Assembly: GCF_013185195.1 (NCBI RefSeq)
Contig: NZ_JAAZWC010000022.1
Location: 1 to 64,000 of the forward strand
Direction: 5' to 3'
Source: Saccharibacillus qingshengii
GTDB lineage: Bacteria; Bacillota; Bacilli; Paenibacillales; Paenibacillaceae
DNA length: 64,000 bases
The translations under genes were made by a program, and so were the position numbers. Below, in pieces: positions 17,295 through 26,730 of this stretch. Every line of letters starts with the position of its first letter. Position 1 is the first letter of the stretch. The notes under the pieces were generated by a model that did no database searches, was not told the DNA's origin, and worked only from the letters and a program-made list of their open reading frames with translations.

Positions 17295-18407
17295 TTACGT
17301 CGTTTCCCGCACGACCAGACCGAACTCGAGCGGCTTCAGCGGAAGCGGGCGTCCGAGCAGGCCGGGGGAAAGCAGGGAAAACGCGTTATAAGCCTGATCG
17401 CGGATCGGGTTCTGAACGGTCGTGAGACCAAGCGTCTCGGCGATCGGCATATTGTCGAACCCGACGATGCGCAGCTCGCCCGGAACGTTCCAACCGAGCC
17501 GCCGCGCTTCGCTGAGCACGCCGGCCGCCACAAAATCGTTGGCGCAGATCGCGGCCTGCGGGACCGCCGATTCGGCGGCCGAAGATTCTCGGCGATTTTG
17601 CAGTCCGGCAATCCGGGCATCCGTTTCGGGCAGAAGATTTGGCCGCACGGCGCTTCGATCGGCCGGATGCCGCTTCGATTCGCGGCAGCCCGGATCCGGC
17701 TGTCTGTCGGCCGAACCCGCCAACAGTCGGCGAACCGTCTCTTGTCCGCCGGCCATATGGTACACGGCTTCGAAATACCAGTCGCGCCGAACCTCAAGGC
17801 CGCGCTGCGTCATAAGGTCTTCGTAAGCCTGCGCCCGGCGTTTGGTATTCAAGCTGCTCGGCCGTCCGAACGCATTGGCGATATTCGTAATTCCGAGCGA
17901 CAGCAGATGCTCCACCGCCAGGCGGTAGCCGTCGTATTGATCCATCGCCACGGACGGAATATCCGGGCGGTCCGTCCGCTGCCAGGAGACGATCGGTCCG
18001 TATTTGCCGTATGAGCTGACCAGGGACAGCTCGTTGACGCACGTAATGATCAGCAGACCGTCGACTCTTTTTTGCTTCAGATCCTCGAAGGCCTGAAGCT
18101 CCCGCTTCCGGTCGGAATCGGAGGTGTAGATAATCGTTTGGAACCCGTGCTCCGCCGCCACTTCGACAAACCGGGTCATGAACGGGAGAATTACTTCGCT
18201 GATATTTTCCGTTACCATGCCGATCTGCAGTGTTTTGCCTTTGGAGAGAGAGACGGCGTTGCGGTTCGGCACATAGTCCATTTCGCGGATGACGTTCAGG
18301 ATCTTCTCCCGGGTCTCGGGACTGACATGGCGGGATTTGTTCAAGACGCGGGAGACGGTCGCTTTGGAAAATCCGCTCAATTTCGCGATTTCTTCAAGAT
18401 TGGACAT
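17295..18407 (-). CDS. LacI-family transcriptional regulator
   Basis: 370 residues, about 35-45 longer than usual. The HTH is NLEEIAKLSGFSKATVSRVLN (start motif NLEEIAKLSG), followed by a periplasmic-binding-like effector domain. Between RRLLAG (near 227-231) and PQAAICANDFVAAG (near 283-296) sits an Arg/Pro/Ser/Glu-rich insertion of about 50 residues at a position where homologues have only a few residues. The regulator diverges from the GH1 6-phospho-beta-glucosidase gene, and a LacI-type dyad lies in that gene's promoter, so it is most likely the local repressor responding to a beta-glucoside or its phosphate. Confidence 0.88.
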   Translation of the reverse strand: MSNLEEIAKLSGFSKATVSRVLNKSRHVSPETREKILNVIREMDYVPNRNAVSLSKGKTLQIGMVTENISEVILPFMTRFVEVAAEHGFQTIIYTSDSDRKRELQAFEDLKQKRVDGLLIITCVNELSLVSSYGKYGPIVSWQRTDRPDIPSVAMDQYDGYRLAVEHLLSLGITNIANAFGRPSSLNTKRRAQAYEDLMTQRGLEVRRDWYFEAVYHMAGGQETVRRLLAGSADRQPDPGCRESKRHPADRSAVRPNLLPETDARIAGLQNRRESSAAESAVPQAAICANDFVAAGVLSEARRLGWNVPGELRIVGFDNMPIAETLGLTTVQNPIRDQAYNAFSLLSPGLLGRPLPLKPLEFGLVVRETT

Positions 18408-18424
18408 AGGGTCGCTCCTTGGGG

Positions 18425-18453
18425 TTGACGTGGAACGCGTTTCACGGTTTATG
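18425..18453 (+). promoter_or_regulatory. Promoter with LacI-type operator for the GH1 gene
   Basis: TTGACG (18425-18430) and TTTATG (18448-18453) are 17 bp apart. The spacer is occupied by GTGGAACGCGTTTCAC (18430-18445), a near-perfect dyad with the central CG typical of LacI/CcpA-family operators. Binding there would block RNA polymerase. It could serve the divergent LacI regulator, CcpA, or both. Confidence 0.75.
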
Positions 18454-18496
18454 CTGGAATCAAGACTTCTTTATCCATTCTAACACACAGGAGTGA

Positions 18497-19936
<1,440 letters not shown>

Positions 19937-19979
19937 GCTTCGAGCCGGAGTGACTGCGGGCTGCGTGTGAAAAAGAAAT

Positions 19980-20235
19980 ACGCCTTCCTTATTAGAGGAA
20001 GGCGTCCAACGTGTCGAGAAAGTCTGATTCCAAACAAAGTGAGGAGGCGGAGGGAGAAATTCAGTGAAGGAACGATAGTGTTCGCCTTTGAAATCGGGGA
20101 AATTCCGCTAAATTCCAATTCTTTTCCCCGATTTCAACACGCGACCGGAACGAATTTCTCCCGCAGCTGACGAGCTTCTACAACGAATAGGACTTTTTCG
20201 ACAGCCTGACGCCTTCCTTATTAGAGGAAGGCGTC
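19980..20235. repeat. Structured repeat element copy 1, flanked by duplicated terminator hairpin
   Basis: A 202-bp unit (20007-20208) is bracketed by perfect 27-bp direct repeats (19980-20006 and 20209-20235), each a 9-bp terminator hairpin; only the right one is followed by a T-run. The unit has terminal inverted repeats (GTCGAGAAAG at 20013-20022 against CTTTTTCGAC at 20193-20202). It also holds two nested dyads: an 11-bp perfect pair (20052-20062 with 20152-20162) and a 13-bp perfect pair (20090-20102 with 20123-20135). No protein is encoded. A related copy lies at 36289-36580 with a different flanking hairpin. It looks like a small non-autonomous mobile element inserted in the GH1 terminator. 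Confidence 0.85.
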
Positions 20236-20388
20236 TTTTTGGTGCGTGCGTTGGTGGATGTTGCGCGTCGGGAGGTCGGGCGCGTGGGGCGTGCAGGCGC
20301 TGGGTTCCGTAGCGTTTCGCAAACTTGCGGGCACGGCATAGACAGTCACGACAGAGGCGAGTACGTCAGAGCAAATACCTGCGCAGCG

Positions 20389-20556
20389 GCAGTTATTTTC
20401 CCGAATTCCGCCGCTTTTTTCAAAATAACTGCCTCAGAACACTTATTTGGCGAAAAGCGGTGGAAAAATGGCTGTAAACGAAAAATAACTGCTCTGGGGC
20501 AGTTATTTTCCAAAAAGGTTCTCTTGAAGCGAAATAGGTGTTTTCTCGCAGTTATT
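20389..20556. repeat. Dispersed GCAGTTATTTT inverted-repeat cluster
   Basis: GCAGTTATTTTC occurs at 20389-20400 and 20499-20510, with a truncated copy (GCAGTTATT) at 20548-20556; the reverse complement AAAATAACTGC occurs at 20422-20432 and 20482-20492. Adjacent opposite copies form hairpins of 11 bp. No gene is present. The function is unknown; such arrays look like intergenic palindromic repeats. Confidence 0.7.
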
Positions 20557-20572
20557 CCGGGACGTATAGTTT

Positions 20573-20617
20573 GCGAATGCGAATGCGAATGCGAATGCGA
20601 ATGCGAATGCGAATGCG
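20573..20617. repeat. Hexanucleotide tandem repeat (GCGAAT)7
   Basis: Seven perfect tandem copies of GCGAAT (20573-20614) followed by GCG. It lies about 55 bp beyond the 3' end of ccdC. Slippage-prone; no CRISPR-like spacers. Confidence 0.95.
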
Positions 20618-20670
20618 CGCGGTTCGCCTGGCGAGTCCCGGGGAACGCGGCGGCAGGCTGCGTCAGCGTC

Positions 20671-21222
20671 TCAAGCTTCCGCCGCACCCGCCGGCGTGCC
20701 GCCGCCCGTCGAGCCGCCCGTCATGCGCTTGAAGCGCAGCAGCATGTTGAGACGCCAATGCAGGATCATGCCGAACGCGAGGATGAAGAACACGCCGCCG
20801 GTCTGCGGAAGCGTCACGAACTGTTCGACGTATCCGTGCAGAGCGAGCCGGATCACGATCAATATGACGAGGATGAACAGAAACGCTTTGGACCTTTTGA
20901 CGAACAGGTCGCTGCCGATCTGCTCGAACTTGGTGCCGAGAATGAGCGGGTACGCGAACAGGAACCAGCCGACGAGGAACGCGATCAGCGCGCCCGTCCA
21001 CGGAATCTGGATATCGCGGATCACGAACATGAAGAAGCCGGTGGCCATCCCGATGGGGGGCATCATGATCTTGCGTGCGGTCAGCGGGCGTTTGCTGGCT
21101 TTCATCCGCATGAACAGCGCCATGAACGCCATGCCCGCGAAGAACAAGGTGAACAGGACGCTCAGCAGAATCGGGTTCAGCGAGAAAAATCGGTCGAATA
21201 CGGAATTGATCCAGTCTATCAT
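20671..21222 (-). CDS. ccdC: CcdC family membrane protein
   Basis: 183 residues with four to five membrane segments. The block MKASKRPLTARKIMMPPIGMATGFFMF (about 40-66; key part RPLTARKIMMPPIG) is diagnostic of the CcdC/DUF1453 family, named for its position in the Bacillus cytochrome c maturation region, although a direct role there is not established. The C-terminus carries a Gly/Thr/Ala tail not needed by the family. It is divergent from the phosphorelay operon and not near other cytochrome genes. Confidence 0.85.
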   Translation of the reverse strand: MIDWINSVFDRFFSLNPILLSVLFTLFFAGMAFMALFMRMKASKRPLTARKIMMPPIGMATGFFMFVIRDIQIPWTGALIAFLVGWFLFAYPLILGTKFEQIGSDLFVKRSKAFLFILVILIVIRLALHGYVEQFVTLPQTGGVFFILAFGMILHWRLNMLLRFKRMTGGSTGGGTPAGAAEA

Positions 21223-21428
21223 CTATTGGGCCCCTTCTCTTGGTGGAGTCGCTGCAAAATCGCAAAAAGCGTGCCAAAAAGGCCGCGGCTTCATTATACC
21301 ATACCAAACGGGAGGTTTTTAAAGACGCTTTCGCACGAACGAATCGTTTTGGGGTAAGATTAGGAATAAGAGCGCAAATCCCATCGGCTTCCAAACCCGG
21401 CAGCCTTTAAAGGAACGGAGTGGCCAAC

Positions 21429-21809
21429 ATGAAGAAGAAGATTCTGATTGCCGAAGACGAAATGGTCCTGCGGTTTTTGCTGACGGAAACGCTGGAGGAT
21501 GAAGGGTACGATATCGACGAGGCCGAAGACGGCAGACTTGCGATGGACAGTCTGCGCTACGGCGAGTACGACCTGATTATTCTCGACTACATGATGCCCG
21601 AAGCGACCGGTCTGGAAGTCTGCCGCTGGCTGCGCAGCGAAGGCGGCAGAAACGCGGACAAGCCTGTTATTTTGCTGACCGCCAAAGCGGAAGAGAAAGA
21701 CCGGGAGCAGGCGATACAGGCTGGCGTGACAAGGTTTGTCTCGAAGCCGTTCAGTCCGGTCGAACTGACAGAGATCGTGCATAAGCTGGCCGGAGAGCAG
21801 CCGTCATGA
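21429..21809 (+). CDS. CheY-like single-domain response regulator
   Basis: 126 residues, a stand-alone receiver: acidic pair ED at 9-10, phospho-acceptor Asp in LIILDYMMPEATG, Thr in LLTAKAEEKD and Lys in FVSKPFSP. No output domain. The ATG at 21429 has GGAG 8 nt upstream; a GTG nine bases earlier is an alternative. First gene of a six-gene operon with overlapping reading frames; its stop overlaps the hybrid kinase start (ATGA), so it probably receives or relays phosphate from that kinase or from the Hpt protein. Confidence 0.9.
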   Translation: MKKKILIAEDEMVLRFLLTETLEDEGYDIDEAEDGRLAMDSLRYGEYDLIILDYMMPEATGLEVCRWLRSEGGRNADKPVILLTAKAEEKDREQAIQAGVTRFVSKPFSPVELTEIVHKLAGEQPS

Positions 21810-24800
21810 AGGAAGGAACTTCCGGAAGCCTGTCGCGGCGTATCGTTTACGGGATCCTGACGCTGTTTCTTGTGCTTGGCGTGCTGCTTGCGGCGGCGGA
21901 GCTGATCGTGCACCGTCAGTATGTCTCGCTGTCCGACGAACTCGACGAGCGGATCGAGCGGCTGAATTTGCTGCAGGATACCGAACGGGCTTTTCTTGAG
22001 ACGGTCTCCTATCTGCGGGCTTATGCCGCCTACGAACGGGAAGATCTGTATCAGCAGTCGGTATCGTCCCGGGAAGAATACGACCGGCTGTTCCACGCGC
22101 TGGAGCATGCCTATGCCGGAGCGGTGCAGCAGGGATTAAGCGGAGTGACCGAACTGGAAGGATTGAACGAACGTTTTGACCGGTATTCGGCCCAGGCCAT
22201 GAATCTGATCGGAGCCGGCGATATTGCGGCGCTTGCGGAGTTGTCCGAATCGCAAGGCAGCGCGCTTGTCCGGAGAATGGAAACGGAATTTGCCGGACTG
22301 GTCGATATGCAGCGCGAACGGATCGGAGATCTGACGGCACAGATTCGCACACTGGGCTATATCATTCTGCTTGTAACGGCACTTGCGCTGATCGCGGCGC
22401 TTGGAGCGGCCCTGCTGCTGATCCGCTATCTGAAAAGGTCGTTTATCCAACCGATTGTGGCCGCGGAGGCCGCGGTAGGGAAAATCGAGCGCGGCGAAAT
22501 CGTGGAACTCGGCGGGTCTTCGCGGGGCGACGAGATCGGCAGTCTGCTCGGCGGAATCGGCCGCATGGCCGAAGGCATTCGCAGCCGTCAATATGAACTG
22601 GAAAACAATCTGGTCCGGATGGAAGAGCAGCGCGAAGAACTGGAAGCGCAGAACGACGAGCTGGAAGCGCAGAACGAACAGATTCTTGAACAGCGCCGGA
22701 AATTGGAGCGGACGCTTGAGCAGCTGACGCACCGCGAACAGCAGCTGGAAGCGATCAACGCCTATCAGCAGTCGCTGGTCGGTTTGACGGATCTGGGCGA
22801 TTTTCTGGAACGGGCGATCGGGCAGCTGCTGCTTGTAACCGGGCGGGATGCCGGGATGCTCGTTTTCCGAAACGAAGGGTCCAAAGACGGCGGATCGTCG
22901 GAGTCCGGCGGACCGTCCGCCGAAGAAGAGACCCGGCAGACGATTCTGGAACGCTTTGGCGAACGGGGATACGAAGTGCTGTACAGCGGCGGTTATCCGC
23001 TGTCGGCGGAAGGATTCGAAGGCGAACCGGCCGGACCGGCGCTGCAGGCGATGCGGACCAATCGCCCCGTTTCGCGGCGCCGCCCCGTATCGGGTGCCGA
23101 GAAAGGGGCGCACGGCGCTTACGAGTCCGCCGTGGATACCTATTATCCCGTCTATGACGGAGTGGGCGAGGAGCGTCCGGCAGGCTTCCTGCTGCTGACT
23201 CTCTATGGCGACCGCTCGCCGGAACAAGGCGAAGAGGAACTTGCGGACGGATTGATCCGGCAGTTTATCGGAGCGCTGTTCGCCCAGCTCACCCAGGCGG
23301 AACGCCAGCGGCAGAACCGCGAGATGAACCGGCTCAACCGCGCTTTGGAACAGGAGAAGCGCAATCTCGGCGATCAGCGCGACGCTACGCAGCAGGTGAT
23401 CGATTCGATCAACGAAGCCTTGATCGTCTGCAGCCCGCAGGGCGAAATCCTGATGTGCAACCGGATTACGGGCGAACTGCTGGATCCGACCTTCTGCACG
23501 GGCCGGAATTTCGCCGAAGCGATGGACGAGATGAACGATAAGCTTGGCATTGTCGCCGATGCGGGGGATCGTATACGCACGGCGCTCGCTTCCGATCTGG
23601 ACGGGGGACGGACACGCTATTCGTTCGAGCCTCCCGGTCAGTCCGCCCGGTATTTCGAGGTTTATATCCGGCGGATCGAAGATGTCGTTTGGGGCGATGT
23701 CCGGCTGTTCGTTTTCCGGGACCGGACCGAAGAAGAAGAGACGAACCGGATGCGCGACGAGTTTGTCAGCGTTGTCTCGCATGAACTTCGTACGCCGCTG
23801 GCCAGTATTCTGGGATTCAGCGAACTGATGCTGAACCGCAGCGTCAAGCCGGAGAAAGCGCAGAAATATATCGGAACCATCCACGGCGAAGCCAAACGTC
23901 TGTCGGGGCTGATCGGAGACTTTCTCGATCTCCAGCGGATCGAAGCGGGCAAGCAGAATTACCGCATGCTGCCTCTGGATCTCAAGCCGATTGCGGAAGA
24001 TATGGCGGCCCAATGGGACGGCCGTTCGGGCCATGCGGTGCGGTTGAGCCTGCCCGAAGGCGTCTGCGCGGTGCGAAGCGACGGAGACCGTCTGAAGCAG
24101 ATCTTCCATAATCTGCTCAGCAACGCGATCAAATACTCGCCGGGCAAAGAAGTCGTTGAATGTGCGATCCGCCGCGGCGAAGACCGCTGGATCGTCGAGA
24201 TCCGCGATTACGGATTGGGAATTCCCGAGGAAGCCAAATCCAAGCTGTTCGGGAAGTTCTACCGGGTCGACAATTCCGACCGGAGACAGATCGGCGGAAC
24301 CGGACTCGGACTTGCGATCGTCAAAGAAATGATCGAAGATATGGGCGGCGCAATTTCGTTCGATTCGACGCTCGGGGAAGGCAGCGTCTTCCGCTTCGAG
24401 CTGCCGATGCTGGAACTTGCGAATCCGGCCGGCGCCGTGCTGATTCTCGAAGACGACGAAAGTCTCGGGCGTCTGATCCTGGAAGCGTTCCGGGAAGACG
24501 GACGTCCGGCGGTGCTGTTCTCCGAAGCCGAAGCGGCGCTGCTTGCCCTGCGTCAATCTCCGGAGAACCGTCCGCCCGTGCTGGGCATCGTCGATCTGTC
24601 CCTGGCCGGCGAACTGGACGGTTGGGACTTTATCCGGCTGCTGGCGGGCGAACAAGGCAGCCTGCAAATTCCGATTGTGATCTCCTCGGCGCTCGATCCG
24701 CCGCAGGATTATGAAGAAGCGGACCTGGAAACCTATTTGCGCAAGCCGTTTACGGTAAAGGAACTGCTGGCGCTTGGCCGGCGGCTGATCGAAGATCCGC

Positions 24801-24952
24801 CGTCCCGTCCCGCTCTTGCCATTCCCGCGCCGAGCGAGCCGTTTGCCAGAGCTTCGCTGGAACAAAAAGGACTGGATATCCGTCAGGTCGAAGTGAACTC
24901 GGATTTTTCGATCGTGGAGATCGGAAGCGAAGATAAGGAGACCCCTTTATGA
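21806..24952 (+). CDS. Hybrid sensor histidine kinase with GAF-like region and C-terminal receiver
   Basis: 1048 residues. Two membrane segments (about 11-33 and 187-211) enclose a helical extracytoplasmic sensor (four-helix-bundle type). A HAMP follows, then a Glu/Gln-rich coiled coil (about 265-320) and a ~170-residue region compatible with GAF, then a PAS-like segment (about 525-640). HisKA has H659 in VVSHELRTPLAS; the ATPase domain has NLLSNAIKYSP, RDYGLGIP and GTGLGLAIVKEM. The C-terminal receiver has phospho-acceptor D930 in GIVDLSL and Lys in YLRKPFTV. A ~70-residue tail follows. It should autophosphorylate and pass phosphate via its receiver to the Hpt domain of the next gene. Confidence 0.9.
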   Translation: MKEGTSGSLSRRIVYGILTLFLVLGVLLAAAELIVHRQYVSLSDELDERIERLNLLQDTERAFLETVSYLRAYAAYEREDLYQQSVSSREEYDRLFHALEHAYAGAVQQGLSGVTELEGLNERFDRYSAQAMNLIGAGDIAALAELSESQGSALVRRMETEFAGLVDMQRERIGDLTAQIRTLGYIILLVTALALIAALGAALLLIRYLKRSFIQPIVAAEAAVGKIERGEIVELGGSSRGDEIGSLLGGIGRMAEGIRSRQYELENNLVRMEEQREELEAQNDELEAQNEQILEQRRKLERTLEQLTHREQQLEAINAYQQSLVGLTDLGDFLERAIGQLLLVTGRDAGMLVFRNEGSKDGGSSESGGPSAEEETRQTILERFGERGYEVLYSGGYPLSAEGFEGEPAGPALQAMRTNRPVSRRRPVSGAEKGAHGAYESAVDTYYPVYDGVGEERPAGFLLLTLYGDRSPEQGEEELADGLIRQFIGALFAQLTQAERQRQNREMNRLNRALEQEKRNLGDQRDATQQVIDSINEALIVCSPQGEILMCNRITGELLDPTFCTGRNFAEAMDEMNDKLGIVADAGDRIRTALASDLDGGRTRYSFEPPGQSARYFEVYIRRIEDVVWGDVRLFVFRDRTEEEETNRMRDEFVSVVSHELRTPLASILGFSELMLNRSVKPEKAQKYIGTIHGEAKRLSGLIGDFLDLQRIEAGKQNYRMLPLDLKPIAEDMAAQWDGRSGHAVRLSLPEGVCAVRSDGDRLKQIFHNLLSNAIKYSPGKEVVECAIRRGEDRWIVEIRDYGLGIPEEAKSKLFGKFYRVDNSDRRQIGGTGLGLAIVKEMIEDMGGAISFDSTLGEGSVFRFELPMLELANPAGAVLILEDDESLGRLILEAFREDGRPAVLFSEAEAALLALRQSPENRPPVLGIVDLSLAGELDGWDFIRLLAGEQGSLQIPIVISSALDPPQDYEEADLETYLRKPFTVKELLALGRRLIEDPPSRPALAIPAPSEPFARASLEQKGLDIRQVEVNSDFSIVEIGSEDKETPL

Positions 24953-26730
24953 ATAAATACCAGAAACTATTCACCCAACAGGCGGCGGAGAATCTGGACC
25001 GCATGCTGAATCCGGACGCAAGAACGGACGAGCGCACCGTCTACCGAATGCTGCACTCGATCAAGGGAACTTCGGGGACCATCGGTCTGCAGCAGTGGTA
25101 TGAAGTGTCGCTTCGTCTGATGAACGATTTCCGTGAAGAAGGAGACCGCGTCTTTACGGGAGAAGAGCTGTCGGAGCGGCTGGAAATGCTGCGGCGGCTG
25201 CTTGAAGTGCCGGGCCGAGGCGACTGGCCAAGCGAGAGCGGCGCGGGCTTGTACCCGGCGCCGGCTTCCGGGAATTCCGGACCGGACGGGCCGCCGTCCG
25301 ACGGGCATAATCTGCGCCGGGCGCTGTCGAATCTGACGGGTTCGCCGGATGCCGAAGCCGGAGCGGTTCCCGTAGAATCGGCACCGCAGGTGCCGCGGCG
25401 GGAGCAGCCGGAATTTACGGAAGAATTCGAAGAGAAAGCGGAGTCCGAAGGGACGGTGCTGCTGCTCGACGACGATCTGGGACTGCTGGCGCTGTTAAAA
25501 GATATCCTGGAGTCGCGCGGATTCACCGTGTTTGCCACGCCCCGTTTCGACAAAGCGGTGGAATGGTTCTACGAAATGAGACCGGACTGCGCGGTGCTTG
25601 ACGTTCTGCTGCCGGAACAAAACGGATTCGAACTGATGGGACGGCTGCGCGAACTGTGCGACCGCTATATGATTCCCGTAGTGCTGATGACGGCCAAAAG
25701 CGACGACGCCACGCGCCTGAAGGCTTACGAAGAAGGCGCCGACGATTTCTTGACCAAACCGATGAATCCCGACGAATTTGTCGTGCGGATCCGCCGTTTG
25801 ATCCGGCACCGGCGTCGGGTGACCGCGCAGCTAATGCTGGATCAGACCACAGGCGCTTACGGGATGCCGTTTCTTGAAAGCGAGCTGACCCGCCGAATCG
25901 GTCTGCTCGGCGAGCTGAACGAACCGCTTGCGCTGGCCGCTGTCGAGTTGGACGGTCTGCGCCGCTTGAACGAGCGGACCGGCTACCGCGAAGGCGACCG
26001 CCTGCTCAAAGACTTCTCGGATGCCGTTCGCCGCCTGCTCAAACCGCGCGATATCTGGGCGCGGGATCGCGCCGGCCGGTTTTATCTGCTGCAGCCGGGG
26101 ATGAATGCGGACCAGAGCGGCGAGTTCCTGGAGCGGATCCTGCTCGACGAGGAGATCGGCGCGATGACCCGCGAGGTGGACGTTACGGCTCTGCACGGCG
26201 TCGTCGAAGCCCAGGAAGGATTCACGCGGCAGCGGGCGCTGTCCGGTGCGGTTCGGGCGCTCGAAGCGGCCGCCGGCCGTGAACGCGCCCAGAAGTCCGG
26301 CGGCGCTGCAAGCGAAGGCCCGGAGGCTTCCCAACTGAGGCTCGCTTTGATCGACGACGATCCTCTGATGCGCACCATTTTGGAGCAGCAGCTTCAGAGT
26401 CTGGAAGAGGAATACGAGTTGGAGATTCGTTCGTTTGCCGACGGAGAAGAATTCCTGAGCGATCCCTGGCATGCCGGAGGATCCCGCTATCTGCTGATTC
26501 TCGATCGCATGATGCCCCGGATGAACGGGATGGAAGTACTCGCAAGGCTGCGAAGCGGCGAATACGAGCCGATCTATACGGTGCTGATGCTCACGGGTGT
26601 CGGCGACGAACGGGGGATTGCGGAAGCGATCCGTGCGGGTACCGACGATTACATGACGAAGCCGTTCAGTATGGTTGAACTTGAAGCCCGGGTCCGGCGT
26701 CTGCTCGGGAAAGTAGGGGCTTTCCAATGA
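24949..26730 (+). CDS. Hpt-REC-degenerate GGDEF-REC phosphorelay protein
   Basis: 593 residues. An N-terminal Hpt domain has H36 in HSIKGTSGTIGL; receiver 1 (about 165-280) has D218 in AVLDVLLPEQNG and Lys in FLTKPMNP. A GGDEF-fold domain (about 285-440) follows with recognisable TGAYGMPFLESEL start, but the GGDEF signature is replaced by ARDRAGRFYLLQPG (about 371-384), so it cannot synthesise c-di-GMP. Receiver 2 (about 465-590) has D519 in LILDRMMPRMNG and Lys in YMTKPFSM. It is coupled to the kinase (ATGA overlap). The degenerate GGDEF could bind nucleotide or mediate dimerisation. Predicted hub that links phosphate flow to the downstream glycosyltransferase. Confidence 0.9.
   Translation: MNKYQKLFTQQAAENLDRMLNPDARTDERTVYRMLHSIKGTSGTIGLQQWYEVSLRLMNDFREEGDRVFTGEELSERLEMLRRLLEVPGRGDWPSESGAGLYPAPASGNSGPDGPPSDGHNLRRALSNLTGSPDAEAGAVPVESAPQVPRREQPEFTEEFEEKAESEGTVLLLDDDLGLLALLKDILESRGFTVFATPRFDKAVEWFYEMRPDCAVLDVLLPEQNGFELMGRLRELCDRYMIPVVLMTAKSDDATRLKAYEEGADDFLTKPMNPDEFVVRIRRLIRHRRRVTAQLMLDQTTGAYGMPFLESELTRRIGLLGELNEPLALAAVELDGLRRLNERTGYREGDRLLKDFSDAVRRLLKPRDIWARDRAGRFYLLQPGMNADQSGEFLERILLDEEIGAMTREVDVTALHGVVEAQEGFTRQRALSGAVRALEAAAGRERAQKSGGAASEGPEASQLRLALIDDDPLMRTILEQQLQSLEEEYELEIRSFADGEEFLSDPWHAGGSRYLLILDRMMPRMNGMEVLARLRSGEYEPIYTVLMLTGVGDERGIAEAIRAGTDDYMTKPFSMVELEARVRRLLGKVGAFQ

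Noticed and set aside
19981-20235. Element flanks considered as an integron attC or group IIC intron site
   Set aside because: No integrase, reverse transcriptase or intron domain V-like sequence is present; the unit is only about 200 bp and has terminal inverted repeats instead.
20573-20617. Tandem repeat considered as a CRISPR remnant
   Set aside because: Units are 6 bp without spacers, and no cas genes occur in the window.
20239-21357. 372-residue open frame on the plus strand across the hexanucleotide repeat and antisense to ccdC
   Set aside because: Its translation includes the microsatellite (Cys-Glu repeat) and a shadow of ccdC; ccdC on the other strand has a family match.
21806-24952. 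Hybrid kinase considered as two genes because of the long coiled coil
   Set aside because: The reading frame is continuous, with no internal ribosome binding site or stop, and the domain order is normal for hybrid kinases.
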